Shown piece after piece: positions 41,541 to 52,703 of a DNA stretch of 64,000 nucleotides. Within the stretch, counting starts at the first letter, position 1; each line of letters begins with the position of its first letter. Source of the stretch: Planctomycetota bacterium (GTDB taxonomy: Bacteria; Planctomycetota; B15-G4; SIAN01). The notes beneath the pieces are model-generated. The model was not told the origin of the DNA and did not search any database. It was given only the letters and a program-made list of their open reading frames with translations. The stretch lies in the NCBI GenBank assembly GCA_009691715.1, contig SIAN01000006.1, forward strand, positions 1 through 64,000. The letters run 5' to 3'. The translations under genes and the position numbers were made by a program.

Positions 41541-44519
41541 ATGGTTGTGTCGCTGCTGATCGCACTTGCCAGATCGTTCGCGCCGCACGGCGACGCGCCG
41601 GTCGACGCGCCCGTCGACTTTGCGCGGGACGTGCAGCCGCTGCTCTCCGATCGCTGCTTCAAGTGCCATGGGCCGGACGAGGCGGCGCGCAAGGCGGGGC
41701 TGCGGCTCGACTCGCGCGAGGCGGCGTTGGCGCCGGCGAAGTCGGGGAACGTCGCGGTCGTGCCGGGCGACGTCGCGGCGAGCGAGCTGGTCGCGCGCAT
41801 CACGGATGCGAACCCGCGCAAGCGGATGCCGCCGGCGAGCTCGGGCAAGGAGTTGAGCGACGCGGAACGCGCGACGATCGTCCGTTGGATCGAGCAAGGC
41901 GCGAAGTGGGCGGGGCACTGGGCGTGGGAGGCGCCGCTTGCCGCGCCGCTGTCGGACGTGCGCGATGCGGCGTGGTGCCGCGAGCCGCTCGATCGCTTCG
42001 TGCTGGCGCGGCTCGAGCACGAGGGGCTCGCGCCGTCGGTGGAGACCGATCCGATCACGTTGCTGCGGCGCGTGACGCTCGCGTTGACGGGATTGCCGCC
42101 GACACTCGACGAGGTGGACGCGTTCGTCGCCGACACGTCGCGCGACGCCTACGAGCGCGTCGTCGAGCGCCTGCTCGCGAGCCCTCACTACGGCGAGCGG
42201 ATGGCGCTGGCGTGGCTTGATGCGGCGCGCTACGCGGACAGCAACGGCTTCCAGCAGGACGGCGACACCTACCAGTGGGTCTGGCGCGATTGGCTGGTGC
42301 GCGCACTGAACGAAGACGTGCCGCAGGATCGGCTGGCGACACGGCTGCTGGCGGGTGATCTGCTGCCGGCTGCGACGGCGCTGGAGCGGCTCGACCAGCA
42401 AGTGGCGAGCGGCCTGCAACGGTGCGCGCTGCTGAACGGCGAAGGCGGCGCCATCGCGGAAGAGCAGCGCAACGTCCTCGTCTTCGATCGCGTCGACGTG
42501 TTCGCGACGACGTTCCTCGGCCTCACTGCGGCGTGCGCGCAGTGCCACGACCACAAATACGACCCGATCACGCAGCGCGACTACTACTCGCTCTTCGCGT
42601 TCTGGAACCAGGTGCCGGAGAGCGGCGTCCCGCCCGGCGACGGGCAGTACCGCATCGCCGATCCGTGGATCCAAGCCGGCACGCCGGAGCAGCACGAGCG
42701 GCTGGCCGCGCTCGAGACAGCGGCGCGCGAGGCGGACGCGGCGGTGGCGGCAGCGCTCGCCGATCCGGCCGTGGCCAACGCGAAGTCGGAATGGGATGCG
42801 CGGCAGCGCGAGGCATTCGCACAGGTCGAACTCGGTCCGTGGGATGCCTCGACGCCGTTCGTCGAGAAGAGCTTCGACGCGGCGTACGACTTTGCGGCGG
42901 GCCCGGACACGAACCGCGAACGGGTCGCGGTCGGCATCGCTCCGGCCGAGTGGATCCCGCGGCCCGACCTCGTCGACGGCGTCGTCCATCCGCTCGCGGG
43001 CGACAACACGGCGTTCTTCTTCCGCCGCGCGTTCCACGTGGCGGCGCCGACGACGCTCGGGCTCCACTTCGGCAGCGACGATGCGCTGCGAGTGCGGCTC
43101 GACGGACGGCTCGTGCTGGAACGGAAGGTCACGCGTGGGGCGGCGGCGGACCAGGAACGCGTGCAGGTCGAACTGCGGGCGGGTGCCCATGAACTCGTGC
43201 TGCAGATCGTGAATCGCGGCGGGCCAGGCGGCTTCTGGTTCGAGGCGCGGCCGGCGGCGGCGCCACCCGAGCTGACGCCGACGCTGACCGACGCTCTGGC
43301 ACGGCAGGCTTCGGCGCGAGCCGAACGCGACGCCATGCGCGAGTCGCTGCCGCGAGTGATGGTGATGTCGGATGCGCAGCCGCGCGCAACGCACGTGCTG
43401 GCGCGCGGCAATTACGAGGCGCCGCTCGATCCGGTCGATGCGGCGCCACCGGCGTTCCTGCCGCCGCTCCCGGCCGACGCGCCGCGCGACCGACTCGGCC
43501 TCGCGCAGTGGTTGGTCGCGCCGGAGAACCCGCTCTTCGCACGGGTGCTGGTGAACCGAGCGTGGCAGCAATTCTTCGGCAGCGGGCTGGTGAAGACGGC
43601 GGAGAACTTGGGTTTGCAGGGCGAGGCGCCGAGCCATCCGGATCTGCTCGACTGGCTGGCGGTCGAGCTGCGGACGACGCACGGCTGGAGCATGAAGGCG
43701 CTGCACCACGCGATCGTCACGAGCGCGACGTTTCGGCAGAGCTCGCGGGTCGACGGCGAGCGCGGGGCGCAACTGCTCGCGCGCGATCCGGAGAATCGGC
43801 TGCTCGCGCGCGGGCCACGGCAACGGCTGCCGGCGATGATGCTGCGCGATGTTGCGCTGGCGGCGAGCGGACTGCTGGTGCCGACGATCGGAGGCAAACC
43901 GGTCTATCCCTATCAGCCGGCCGACATCTGGGACGGGCTCGCGATCACGAAAGAGCGCGACTTCGCCTATCCGCTATCGAGCGGCACCGACCTCTGGCGC
44001 CGCAGCCTCTACACCTTCTGGCGGCGCACGGTCGCGCCAGGAAACATGTTCGACGCGTCGGCGCGCCAGACCTGCAAGCTGCGATCGCCGGTCACGTCGA
44101 CGCCGCTCCACGCGTTGACCCTGCTGAACGACCCGACCTGGGTCGAGGCCGCGCGCGCGCTGGCGCAGGTCGCGCTGCAGGAACGACAGAAGCAACTGGA
44201 TTCAAATGGGCGGCAGGGTCAGCAACAACCGCAAGTGGCGTTGCGGCTTGCCGATCTCGACGCGCCGCTCACTCTGGCCTTTCGCCGCGTCGTCGCCCGA
44301 GCCCCCGACGCCGACGAACTCGCCCTCCTGCGCCGAACGGTCGAGCGCGCGCGCGCCAGCTTCACCGCCGATCGCGCCGCCGCCGCCCGCCTCCTCGCCG
44401 TCGGCGCCAGCCCGCGCGACGCCACGCTCGACGCCACGTTCGACGCCGTCGATCACGCCGCACTGACCGTCGCCTGCCTGATGGTGCTGAACCTCGACGA
44501 GGCGCAGACATGCGAGTGA
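41541..44519 (+). CDS. Planctomycete cytochrome-type protein, PSCyt1-DUF1549-DUF1553
   Basis: A 992-residue secreted protein. A signal segment (VVSLLIALARSFA) is followed by the PSCyt1 domain with one heme-type motif, CFKCHGPDEAARKAGLRLDS, and the PPASSGKELSDAERATIVRW stretch. DUF1549 (PSCyt2) covers residues ~150-360: DRFVLARLEHEGLAPSVETD, RYADSNGFQQDGDTYQWVWR and CAQCHDHKYDPITQRDYY with a second C-x2-C-H. An inserted carbohydrate-binding-like domain (LGLHFGSDDALRVRLDGRLV) precedes DUF1553 (PSD1; ~650-990) with LFARVLVNRAWQQFFGSGLV and TSATFRQSSR. The partner DUF1501 gene overlaps its end by 10 bp. The pair is characteristic of Planctomycetota and Verrucomicrobiota; a role in polysaccharide oxidation is suspected but unproven. 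Confidence 0.93.
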   Translation: MVVSLLIALARSFAPHGDAPVDAPVDFARDVQPLLSDRCFKCHGPDEAARKAGLRLDSREAALAPAKSGNVAVVPGDVAASELVARITDANPRKRMPPASSGKELSDAERATIVRWIEQGAKWAGHWAWEAPLAAPLSDVRDAAWCREPLDRFVLARLEHEGLAPSVETDPITLLRRVTLALTGLPPTLDEVDAFVADTSRDAYERVVERLLASPHYGERMALAWLDAARYADSNGFQQDGDTYQWVWRDWLVRALNEDVPQDRLATRLLAGDLLPAATALERLDQQVASGLQRCALLNGEGGAIAEEQRNVLVFDRVDVFATTFLGLTAACAQCHDHKYDPITQRDYYSLFAFWNQVPESGVPPGDGQYRIADPWIQAGTPEQHERLAALETAAREADAAVAAALADPAVANAKSEWDARQREAFAQVELGPWDASTPFVEKSFDAAYDFAAGPDTNRERVAVGIAPAEWIPRPDLVDGVVHPLAGDNTAFFFRRAFHVAAPTTLGLHFGSDDALRVRLDGRLVLERKVTRGAAADQERVQVELRAGAHELVLQIVNRGGPGGFWFEARPAAAPPELTPTLTDALARQASARAERDAMRESLPRVMVMSDAQPRATHVLARGNYEAPLDPVDAAPPAFLPPLPADAPRDRLGLAQWLVAPENPLFARVLVNRAWQQFFGSGLVKTAENLGLQGEAPSHPDLLDWLAVELRTTHGWSMKALHHAIVTSATFRQSSRVDGERGAQLLARDPENRLLARGPRQRLPAMMLRDVALAASGLLVPTIGGKPVYPYQPADIWDGLAITKERDFAYPLSSGTDLWRRSLYTFWRRTVAPGNMFDASARQTCKLRSPVTSTPLHALTLLNDPTWVEAARALAQVALQERQKQLDSNGRQGQQQPQVALRLADLDAPLTLAFRRVVARAPDADELALLRRTVERARASFTADRAAAARLLAVGASPRDATLDATFDAVDHAALTVACLMVLNLDEAQTCE

Positions 44520-45937
44520 CCCGTCGCGCGTTCCTCCAGCAGAGCGGTGCCGGAGTCGGCCTCGCCGCGCTGCATTCGTTGCTGCAGCAGGAGGGTCGAT
44601 GTGCGGATCGGAACGTCGGTCCGATCCGCACACCGCACTTCGCGCCGAAGGCAAAACGGGTCGTCGTACTGTGGCAAGGCGGCGCGCCGTCCCACGTCGA
44701 TCTGTTCGATCCGAAGCCGGGGCTCGAGGCGCTGCGTGGCAGTGAACTGCCGGAGTCGGTCCGTTCGCGCGCGCGACTGTCGACGATGACGTCGGCGCAG
44801 GGCCGTTATCCGATCCTGCCGGCGATCCGGCCGTTCCAGCGCTACGGCGAGTGTGGCATGGAGCTCTCCACACTGCTCCCCCATACCGGCGCGATCGCCG
44901 ATCGGCTCTGCCTCGTCCGCTCACTACACACCGAGGCGGTCAATCACGCGCCTGGCGTCACGCTCTGGATGAGCGGCAGCCAGATCCCGGGCCGCCCGAG
45001 CTTCGGCGCGTGGACGGTCTACGGCCTCGGCAGCTTGTCGAGCAATCTGCCCGCGTTCGTGGTGATGACCTCGTCCGACGTCGACAAGACCTGTGGCCAG
45101 CTTTTCTTCGACCACTACTGGGGCTCGGGCTTCCTGCCGAGCAAGCATCAGGGCGTGCGCCTCCGCGCCGAGGGCGATCCGGTGCTCTATCTGGCCGACC
45201 CGCCTGGCATCACGCGCGAGCTGAAACGCGGCGCGCTCGATGACTTGGCCGCGCTGAACGCGAAGCACTTGGCCGAGTTCGGCGACCCCGAGATCGACAC
45301 CCGCATCGCGCAGTACGAACTCGCGTTCAAGATGCAGGCGAGCGTGCCGGAACTGCTCGATCTAGCGGGCGAGCCCGAAAACGTCCTCGCGCTCTACGGC
45401 AACGATGTGCATCGCGAGGGCAGCTTCGCGCGCAACTGCCTGCTCGCGCGCCGCCTGCTCGAACGCGGCGTTCGGTTCGTCCAGCTGATGCACGCCGGCT
45501 GGGACCAGCACCAAAACCTCGCCACGCAGCTCGAAGTGCAGTGCCGCGACACCGACCAGCCCTCCGCCGCGCTGGTGCAGGATCTCGCCCAGCGCGGCCT
45601 GCTCGAAGACACCATCGTCCTCTGGGGCGGCGAGTTCGGCCGCACCGTCTTCGTCCAAGGCGACGTGAATCGCCGCGACGCCCACGGCCGCGACCACCTC
45701 GGCAGCTGCTTCTCCATGTGGATGGCCGGCGGCGGCTTCCGTCCCGGCCACGTCCACGGCGCGAGCGACGACTTCGCCTACCACCCGGCGAGCGATCCGG
45801 TGCATGTCCACGACCTGCAGGCGACGCTGTTGCAGCAACTCGGTTTCGATCACACCAAGCTGACGTTCCGCCACCAGGGGCGCGACTTCCGGCTGACCGA
45901 TGTGCATGGGGAAGTGGTGAAGGGGATCGTGGCGTAG
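44510..45937 (+). CDS. DUF1501 protein (sulfatase-like fold), Tat signal
   Basis: A 475-residue protein starting at ATG 44510, overlapping the DUF1549/DUF1553 gene by 10 bp. A twin-arginine signal (VTRRAFLQQSGAGVGLAAL) precedes AKRVVVLWQGGAPSHVDLFD, MELSTLLPHTGAIADRLCLV and GRPSFGAWTVYGLGS. Family features further on are LMHAGWDQHQNLATQLEVQC, LEDTIVLWGGEFGRTVFVQG and HGRDHLGSCFSMWMAGGGF, metal-site-like positions of the alkaline-phosphatase/sulfatase superfamily. It is exported folded, with its upstream partner. The C-terminal tail FRLTDVHGEVVKGIVA, then TAG, is echoed by a stray copy at 48803-48858. Confidence 0.93.
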   Translation: MRVTRRAFLQQSGAGVGLAALHSLLQQEGRCADRNVGPIRTPHFAPKAKRVVVLWQGGAPSHVDLFDPKPGLEALRGSELPESVRSRARLSTMTSAQGRYPILPAIRPFQRYGECGMELSTLLPHTGAIADRLCLVRSLHTEAVNHAPGVTLWMSGSQIPGRPSFGAWTVYGLGSLSSNLPAFVVMTSSDVDKTCGQLFFDHYWGSGFLPSKHQGVRLRAEGDPVLYLADPPGITRELKRGALDDLAALNAKHLAEFGDPEIDTRIAQYELAFKMQASVPELLDLAGEPENVLALYGNDVHREGSFARNCLLARRLLERGVRFVQLMHAGWDQHQNLATQLEVQCRDTDQPSAALVQDLAQRGLLEDTIVLWGGEFGRTVFVQGDVNRRDAHGRDHLGSCFSMWMAGGGFRPGHVHGASDDFAYHPASDPVHVHDLQATLLQQLGFDHTKLTFRHQGRDFRLTDVHGEVVKGIVA

Positions 45938-46028
45938 AACCTTGTGCCATGGCCTCGATCGCGAACGCCAGCTCCTGCCTCGTCGCGTCGCGTGCTCGGA
46001 TCGAGATCGAGCAACGTGGTGTGCAACG

Positions 46029-48760
46029 ATGAGAAGCCGAACACCCGCAGCCCTCGCGATCGCGATCGGCGTGGTGTAGCTCGGCGCCGTGGTGATGGCC
46101 GTCGCTTGGTGGCGCATGGCCGCGGCGTTGCCGCTCGGCGATCGAACCAGCGGCGACTCGCCCGCGCCGCGATCGGGTGCAATTGCCACATCAGCACCGG
46201 AGCGCGGCGAACCAACGGCTTCACCTGCGACAGTCACGATGCCGCTTACGCCGGTGGCGACGCGAGAGCTCGACCTCCTGCCGTTCGTGAGCGGCACCAT
46301 CGTCGACAAACAGCAGCGACCGCTTTCGGACGTCGCGATCGTGGCGCGGTGCGGCCGCCGGGAGCGAGAGACGCTCGACGACGAGGCGTTCGAGCACGAC
46401 GCGCTCGCGCGCAGCGACACCTCGGGCCGATTCGCGATTCGCGAGCTCCCGCCGCGGACGGTCGCGCTGGTAGCGGGACGCGCCGGGTTCGCGCCCACCG
46501 AGTGGCATGAGTTCGCGGTCGACCCTGCCGAGAATCAGGGCATCGTCCTCGTCTTGCGAGCCGGTGGCTCGATCGCGGGCCGAGTCGTCGACAGCTCCGG
46601 GCGCGCGATCAGCCATGCGTCCGTGACTTGGGACGCGACGGCGCGCCAGCAGGAGTGGATCGTCGCCGCGCACCTGCCGGACGAGCCGCTCTGCTCGATC
46701 GTCCCGGCGGAGCAACGGCTCACTCGAACGACCTGTGCAAACGGCCACGTTCGATTCGATCGGATCCACCGCGCCGCCGGACGGCTGGTCGTCGCCGCGT
46801 GGGGATACGCCGGGCAGGAGCTCGAAATCGAGCACAAACTCGTCGCGGAGTTCTGCGCGGACGGACTGGCTGCGACCGGCGAGCACCGCCGCGATCCCGC
46901 GACCGTCGTGCTCACGCGCGAGGACGTGCTGTTCGACGTGCTGGCTGCGGAGTCGGGTCGGCCACTGCTCGACGCATCGATCGTGATCTTGGAGGGCGAG
47001 TCGTCGACCGCGGTCGGCTGGCTCCCGCCGTGGAACTCGGGACCCTCGGGTTCGACCTTCGTGCCTTGGCTCGATCGACGACGCGAGTCGCCGCATCTCC
47101 GCTGGCGCTACGCCGAGTTCGACGACTCTCTCACGCTGGCGCGAATGCTCGGGGAGGCGCCGCACGCGCGGTCGTTTGTCGCGATGGCGAACGCTTCCGG
47201 CCGGACGGTGCAGCCGCTGCCCTTCACCCTCGAACCTGGCCGTGAGCCGCCACGAATCGAGTTCCGCCTGGCGCTCGGCGAGGAGCCGCCCGTGTTGTCA
47301 GGACGGATCGTCGGCGCCTCGTGCGCGACGATCGAACTGCGGCCGTTGCTCACCGGCGCTTCACTCGCGACGGACATGCGCTACTGGCATTCCGGGCTCG
47401 CGACGGCCACCACGGATGACGCGCGCGAGTTCGCGATTCGCGGCGTGCCGTCCGTGCGCTGCATGCTCGATGCCATTGCGCCACTGTGCGCCCCCATCCG
47501 ACGCGAGTTCGAACTTCCGCTCACCGGCATGGTCCTCGAATTCGTTCCCGAAGCGCGGATCGAGGGCACGCTGCTGGATCGCGGCGACGCACCGGTCGCG
47601 GACGTCGTCGTCGAGCTGCAGACCGCGAAGCCGGGCCGCGCATGGCAGTGCAAGACGCGCACCGATGGCAGCTTCGCCTTCCCCCTCCTCGCTCGCGGCC
47701 CTACCGCATCGGCGCCTTCCCGAAGGAAGACGAGGCCGGCGACGGCGGCTGGATCGGGCGCCTGACGCCGTCACCCGCGATCGAGTTTCGGCCGGACGAG
47801 GAAGTGACGTTGGCGACCGGCGAGCTGCGCCGCTTCGATCTGCGACTGCCCGAACCGGCGCTCTGCCGCATCCATGTCGTCGACGAGCATCGTGCGCCAA
47901 TCGGGGAGGCCGAAGTGTCGCTCCGCCTCTCGCCCGCCACGGGCTGGATCTGGCGGCTGCGCGAGAAGGGCGACTCGAATCCGCGTGGTCGCACCAGCGC
48001 TGCGGGCGAGCCCTTCGAGATCGAGGTCGCACCAGCCCATTACGAGGTAATCGCCGCGCACTCCGGATTGCGCGCACGCGAGTTCGTCGAGGTGCTGCCG
48101 ACGATCGGCGGCGAGGTGACGATCGTCCTGCCGATCGGCAACCCTCGCGGCCGCGTCGAGGGCCGACTGATCGAGGTCGGCACGGGCCAACCCGTCGCCG
48201 GCGGAACCATCCTCGCGGTCGGTGGCGACCGCGAAGGCATCACCACGACCGGCGCGACGATCACGACGGCGGATGCCGACGGCCGGTTCGTGTTCGAGGG
48301 GTTGATCGGCGGTCGCGTCCTGCTGACGGGCTACGGACCGCAGGAGGCCGGCGGCCGCGGCGCGAGCGATTGGTGCACGACCACGCTCTCGTTCGAGCTC
48401 CTGGCGGGCGCGCCTTTCAGCGTGGAGCTGCCGCTCGCGCGCCAGCTCCCCGATCCGGAACACTCGATCGCGGTCGATCTGCGCCTGCGAGATCGCGCGA
48501 CCGGCGCGCGGCTCATGCGCGGCGCCGTGGCGCTGTTCGGCCGCGTCGGACGCGCCACTCTCGAACTCGGAACCATCACGAGCAGCGACCACGGCGTGAT
48601 CGCGCTGCGCATCCCTCCTGTCGAAAGCTGCTTCGTCAGCGCGGCGGCGCCCGATTTCAACGGCGAACGCGCGACGCATCGGCTGAAGCAAACCGAGTTG
48701 CCGATCGTGGACGGATCAATCGATGCGACGCTCGAACTCGAGCCGATGAAGCGCCAGTGA
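46029..48760 (+). pseudogene. Carboxypeptidase-regulatory-like surface protein, broken by UAG and a 1-bp frameshift
   Basis: A relative of the protein at 20449. ATG 46029 starts a membrane anchor, RTPAALAIAIGVV, interrupted by UAG (46077-46079) and continuing LGAVVMAVAWWRMAAALPLG in the same frame. Ig-like modules follow: VSGTIVDKQQRPLSDVAIVA, GSIAGRVVDSSGRAISHASV, RIEGTLLDRGDAPVADVVVE. At CCC 47699-47701 the frame must gain one base to continue as YRIGAFPKEDEAGDGGWIGR; with that base the whole gene is 910 codons. The last part contains RVEGRLIEVGTGQPVAGGTI. With two independent lesions it is a pseudogene, or the victim of two sequencing errors. Promoter and Shine-Dalgarno sequence are not evident. 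Confidence 0.75.
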
Positions 48761-48802
48761 CGGGCGCCCGCGTGACGGCAGCGCCCATGGAACTGGGGAC
48801 CC

Positions 48803-48858
48803 GAAACTTCCGGCAGACGGACGTGCATGGGGAGCTGGTGAAGGGGACCGTGGCGTAG
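48803..48858 (+). pseudogene. Stray 3' end of a DUF1501 gene
   Basis: About 55 bp resemble the 3' end of the DUF1501 gene at 45883-45937, translating to [17 protein letters not shown] followed by TAG, against DFRLTDVHGEVVKGIVA. No homology to the rest of the gene precedes it. It is either a tail duplication or the remnant of a second DUF1501 gene. It lies between the broken surface-protein gene and the multiheme operon. Confidence 0.75.
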
Positions 48859-48870
48859 AAGCACGGATCC

Positions 48871-48878
48871 GCTACCTT
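48871..48878 (+). promoter_or_regulatory. Candidate -10 element GCTACCTT for the multiheme operon
   Basis: GCTACCTT lies 54 bp before GTG 48933, in the only spacer before this four-gene overlapping operon. It matches the recurring GCTAC[C/G]NT motif. GAGGAG lies ~10 bp before the GTG. Confidence 0.4.
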
Positions 48879-48932
48879 CGGCCAGCTCCGACGAAGTGCC
48901 ACCGGGCGCGCCGAGCGAGGAGATCGGTTGGG

Positions 48933-51900
48933 GTGCTGATCGCGAGATGGTCGATGGCTGCTCGTCGCGGGGTGCGCGCTGCGGCGTTCGTCGCGGTGGC
49001 GGGCATGTTCGTCCTCGCCTGCACCGTGAGCGAACGCAACGACTCCCAAGGCGACGTCGGCAAAGAGCGCGAGCGTTCGCTCCTCGACCAGGACGCCGCC
49101 GGCGCACTCGCGAAGTCGGCCGGCTGCATCACCTGTCACACCGGTTACGTCGACTCCGGCTCCGCCGGCTCGGCGGCACCGCACGCCCTAATCGACGACC
49201 TCGACATGCACCGGAGCGGCGCGCTCCATCTCGGCTGCGTCGATTGCCACGGCGGCGACGCGTCGGCGACGACGAAGGAGGCGGGCCACCCGCGGCCCGA
49301 CTCACCTGCGCTCTGGAGCCGCGACGGAGCGCTCTCCTCCGCGAATCCGGAACGCCTCGGCGCGGCGTCGCTCCATGAGTCGCTCGAGTGGATCCGCTTC
49401 GTCAATCCGGGCGATCTGCGCGCGGCTCCGCAGAGTTGCGGCACGACCGGCTGCCACGGCGAGCTCGTGACGCGGGTGCGCGGCGGGATGATGGCGCACG
49501 GCGGGATGCTGTGGGGCGCGGCGCTCTACAACAATGGCGCGGTGCCGTGGAAGGACGCACGCTTCGGCGAGGCGTACACGGAGGATGGCGAGCCGGCCCA
49601 CATCGTGGCGCGCCCGGCACCCACCGAAGAAGAGCAGCGCGCGCACGGTTGGCTGCCGGAGCTGCTGCCGCTGTCGCGCTGGGAGACCTCGCAGCCGGGC
49701 AACGTGCTGCGCGTGTTCGAGCGCGGCGGGCGGAAGAAGCCGGAGATCGGGCTGCCGAACCCGTTCGAGCCGCCGGGCGATCCCGAGGCGAAGCTCAGCA
49801 ATCGCGGTTACGGGACGTTGACGCGCACCGATCCGGTGTTTCTCGGGCTGCAGAAGACGCGCCTCCTCGATCCGACGCTGAACCAGTTCGGCACCAACGA
49901 CCATCCCGGCGATTACCGCGCGAGCGGGTGCAGTGCATGCCACGTCGTTTACGCCAACGACCGCGATCCGATGCATTCGGGCGCGTTCGCCGCGTTTGGC
50001 AATGGCGGCCGCAGTGCGAGCGCCGATCCGACCATCCCGCGCGGCGAGCCCGGCCATCCGCTGAAGCACTCCTTCACCCGCTCGATCCCGTCGAGCCAGT
50101 GCGTTGTCTGTCACGTCCACCCCGGCACGACGGTCACGAACAGCTTCTACGGCACGCTCTGGTGGGACAACGAGACCGACGGCGAGCGGATGTATCCGAA
50201 GCAAGCCAAGTCGCTGACGGCCGACGAGCAGGCGGCGGTCCGCGCGCGCAATCCGGAGGGCGCGGCGCTGCGTGGACTTTGGAGCGCTCCTGAGTTCCTG
50301 GCACGGACCGGCACGCCCGAGTTCAACGCGACGCTCGATCACACGCAGTTCGCCGACTTCCACGGCCACGGCTGGCTGTTCCGCAACGTCTATCAGCGCG
50401 ATCGTCACGGCGAGCTGCTCGATCGAGCGGGTGCGAAGATCCCCGACGACGCGCCCGACAAGTTCGCGCGCGCGGTCCACCTCATGGACATCCACCTCGA
50501 GAAGGGGATGCACTGCGCCGATTGCCACTTCGAGCAGGACAGCCACGGCACCGGCCGGCTGCACGGCGAGGTGCGCGGCGCGATCGAGATCGACTGCGAC
50601 GACTGCCACGGCAGCGTCGACGCGAAGGCGACGCTGCGCACGACCGGGCCGGCCGCACCCGCTGCCACCGCTGACTCAGCGACGGGCACCGACCTCGAAC
50701 GCCTCACCACTCCATTCGGCGAACGGCGGTTCTTCTGGCGTGCCGACCGCCTGTATCAGCGCAGCGTCGTGACGCCCGAGCTCACCTGGGAAGTCGTGCA
50801 GGTGCAGGACACCGTCACGCCGGGCGCCCCGCACTACAACGCGAAGTCCGCCCGCGCGAAGACGATCTGCGGCGCCGACGGCGAGCGCGCCCACCGCGAT
50901 TCGCGCATGACCTGCGCCGCCTGCCACACCAGCTGGACGACCTCGTGCTTCGGCTGCCACCTGCCGATGGAGGCGAACCAGCGCACCGAGAACCTCCACA
51001 ACGAGGGGCAGCGTGCCCGCAACTGGACCTCGTACAACTTCCAGACGCTGCGCGACGACGTCTACATGCTCGGCGTCGACGGGACGGTCGCGGGCGGCCG
51101 CATCTCGCCCGCGCGCTCGACCTGCGCCGTGCTGGTCTCCTCGCAGAACGAAGATCGCGAGTGGATCTACTCGCAGCAGCAGACGGTCTCGTCGGAAGGT
51201 TTCTCCGGCCACGCCTTCAGCACCTACGTCCCGCACACCGTCCGCGGCGCCGGCGCCACCAAGCAGTGCAGCGACTGCCACGTGAGCGCCGCCGACGACA
51301 ACAACGCATGGATGGCGCAGCTCCTGCTGCAGGGCACCAACCAGACCAACTTCATCGGCCGCTACTGCTGGGTCGCGACCGGCGCGGCCGGCTTCGAGGC
51401 CGTCGTCGTGACCGAACGCGACGAGCCGCAGGCTGTGCTCGGCAGCAATCTGCACCGAATCGCGTATTCGGAGCAATTCGCGGAACACGTCGCGCGCGCC
51501 GGTCGGTTGACGAGTTCCGTGCCGCATGGCGCTGGCGACGCGTTCGGCGGGAAACTGGGCGAATCGCCGACGATCCGCTCGCTGCAGGTGCGCGGTGAAT
51601 ACGCCTATGCCGCGTGCGGCAGCGGTGGTGTCCGCGTCTTCGACGTCGCCAACGTCGACAACAAGGGCGTTTCCGAGAAGACGATCTCGGCGCCAGTCTC
51701 GCCGTTGGGCCAGGACTTCCACGTGCCGACGCGCGACGCGCGCTGCGTGGCATCGCCAGCGACCATCGCGGTCGATCCGGGCCGCGCGCGTGACTCCGTG
51801 AACGAGGAGGGGGCGATCCACCTGCTCTACGCGTTCCTCTACGTGGCTGACTTCGAGGAGGGGTTGATCCTGATCAACGCCGCGACGCTGCTCGACGGGA

Positions 51901-52703
51901 ATCCGCAGAACAACTTCGTCGAGCGCGCGCTGACCTTCAACCCGGACGGCGCGTTGGCGGGAGCCGCTCACGTGACCATCGCCGGCGAGCGCGCCTACGT
52001 CTGCTGCGCGGCGGGCGTCGCGGTGGTCGACCTCGCAAACCCGATGGTGCCGCGGCTCGTGACCACGATCGGCGCGCCGCACGTCGAGGCACCGACCGCC
52101 GTCGCGGTGCAGTTCCGCTACGCCTTCGTGACCGACGCGCGCGGGCTCTGCGTGCTCGACGTGACCGATCCTGACTCGCCGTTCCCGCTCGACGAGGCGA
52201 CGGTGGAGATCGACGACGCGCGAAACGTCTACGTCGCGCGCACGCATGCCTACGTCGCCGCCGGTCGGCATGGCGTCGCGATCGTCGATCTGGAACGGCC
52301 GCGCACGCCGCGCTTGGTCGAGATGTTCAATGCTGGCGGTGCGCTGACCGACAGTTGCGACATCAAGGTCGGCATGACCAACAACAGCGTCTTCGGCTAC
52401 GTCGCCGACGGCGTGAACGGGCTCTTGGTGCTGGAGCTGGTCACGTCGGGCGTCACGGCCGGTTTCGCCGGCTTCACGCAGCGGCCGACGCCGCGTTTGA
52501 TCGCCAGATTCCAGACGTCCGGACCGGCGCTCGCAATCTCCGAAGGGGTCGACCGCGATCGCGCCGTCGATGAGAGCGGCAACCAGCTCTCCGTCTTCAA
52601 CCGCCGCGGCGCCCGACCTCTTTCGCGCGAGGAGATGCGCCGGCTCTACTTGCGCGATGGACGGTTGTGGACGGTGAACAACGACGCGGAGCAGGGGCGA
52701 TGA
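48933..52703 (+). CDS. Multiheme cytochrome c lipoprotein with LVIVD beta-propeller
   Basis: A 1256-residue protein. GTG 48933 with GAGGAG upstream begins a lipoprotein signal ([19 protein letters not shown]; lipobox VLAC). Nine C-x2-C-H heme motifs can be counted (CITCH, CVDCH, CSACH, CVVCH, CADCH, CDDCH, CAACH, CFGCH, CSDCH) plus one C-x4-C-H (CGTTGCH), spread over residues ~65-790. From ~residue 860 there are LVIVD-type propeller repeats: [77 protein letters not shown]. It probably carries electrons at the outer or periplasmic face and may contact a partner through the propeller. It overlaps the next gene by ATGA, at the head of an electron-transfer operon. Confidence 0.88.
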   Translation: MLIARWSMAARRGVRAAAFVAVAGMFVLACTVSERNDSQGDVGKERERSLLDQDAAGALAKSAGCITCHTGYVDSGSAGSAAPHALIDDLDMHRSGALHLGCVDCHGGDASATTKEAGHPRPDSPALWSRDGALSSANPERLGAASLHESLEWIRFVNPGDLRAAPQSCGTTGCHGELVTRVRGGMMAHGGMLWGAALYNNGAVPWKDARFGEAYTEDGEPAHIVARPAPTEEEQRAHGWLPELLPLSRWETSQPGNVLRVFERGGRKKPEIGLPNPFEPPGDPEAKLSNRGYGTLTRTDPVFLGLQKTRLLDPTLNQFGTNDHPGDYRASGCSACHVVYANDRDPMHSGAFAAFGNGGRSASADPTIPRGEPGHPLKHSFTRSIPSSQCVVCHVHPGTTVTNSFYGTLWWDNETDGERMYPKQAKSLTADEQAAVRARNPEGAALRGLWSAPEFLARTGTPEFNATLDHTQFADFHGHGWLFRNVYQRDRHGELLDRAGAKIPDDAPDKFARAVHLMDIHLEKGMHCADCHFEQDSHGTGRLHGEVRGAIEIDCDDCHGSVDAKATLRTTGPAAPAATADSATGTDLERLTTPFGERRFFWRADRLYQRSVVTPELTWEVVQVQDTVTPGAPHYNAKSARAKTICGADGERAHRDSRMTCAACHTSWTTSCFGCHLPMEANQRTENLHNEGQRARNWTSYNFQTLRDDVYMLGVDGTVAGGRISPARSTCAVLVSSQNEDREWIYSQQQTVSSEGFSGHAFSTYVPHTVRGAGATKQCSDCHVSAADDNNAWMAQLLLQGTNQTNFIGRYCWVATGAAGFEAVVVTERDEPQAVLGSNLHRIAYSEQFAEHVARAGRLTSSVPHGAGDAFGGKLGESPTIRSLQVRGEYAYAACGSGGVRVFDVANVDNKGVSEKTISAPVSPLGQDFHVPTRDARCVASPATIAVDPGRARDSVNEEGAIHLLYAFLYVADFEEGLILINAATLLDGNPQNNFVERALTFNPDGALAGAAHVTIAGERAYVCCAAGVAVVDLANPMVPRLVTTIGAPHVEAPTAVAVQFRYAFVTDARGLCVLDVTDPDSPFPLDEATVEIDDARNVYVARTHAYVAAGRHGVAIVDLERPRTPRLVEMFNAGGALTDSCDIKVGMTNNSVFGYVADGVNGLLVLELVTSGVTAGFAGFTQRPTPRLIARFQTSGPALAISEGVDRDRAVDESGNQLSVFNRRGARPLSREEMRRLYLRDGRLWTVNNDAEQGR

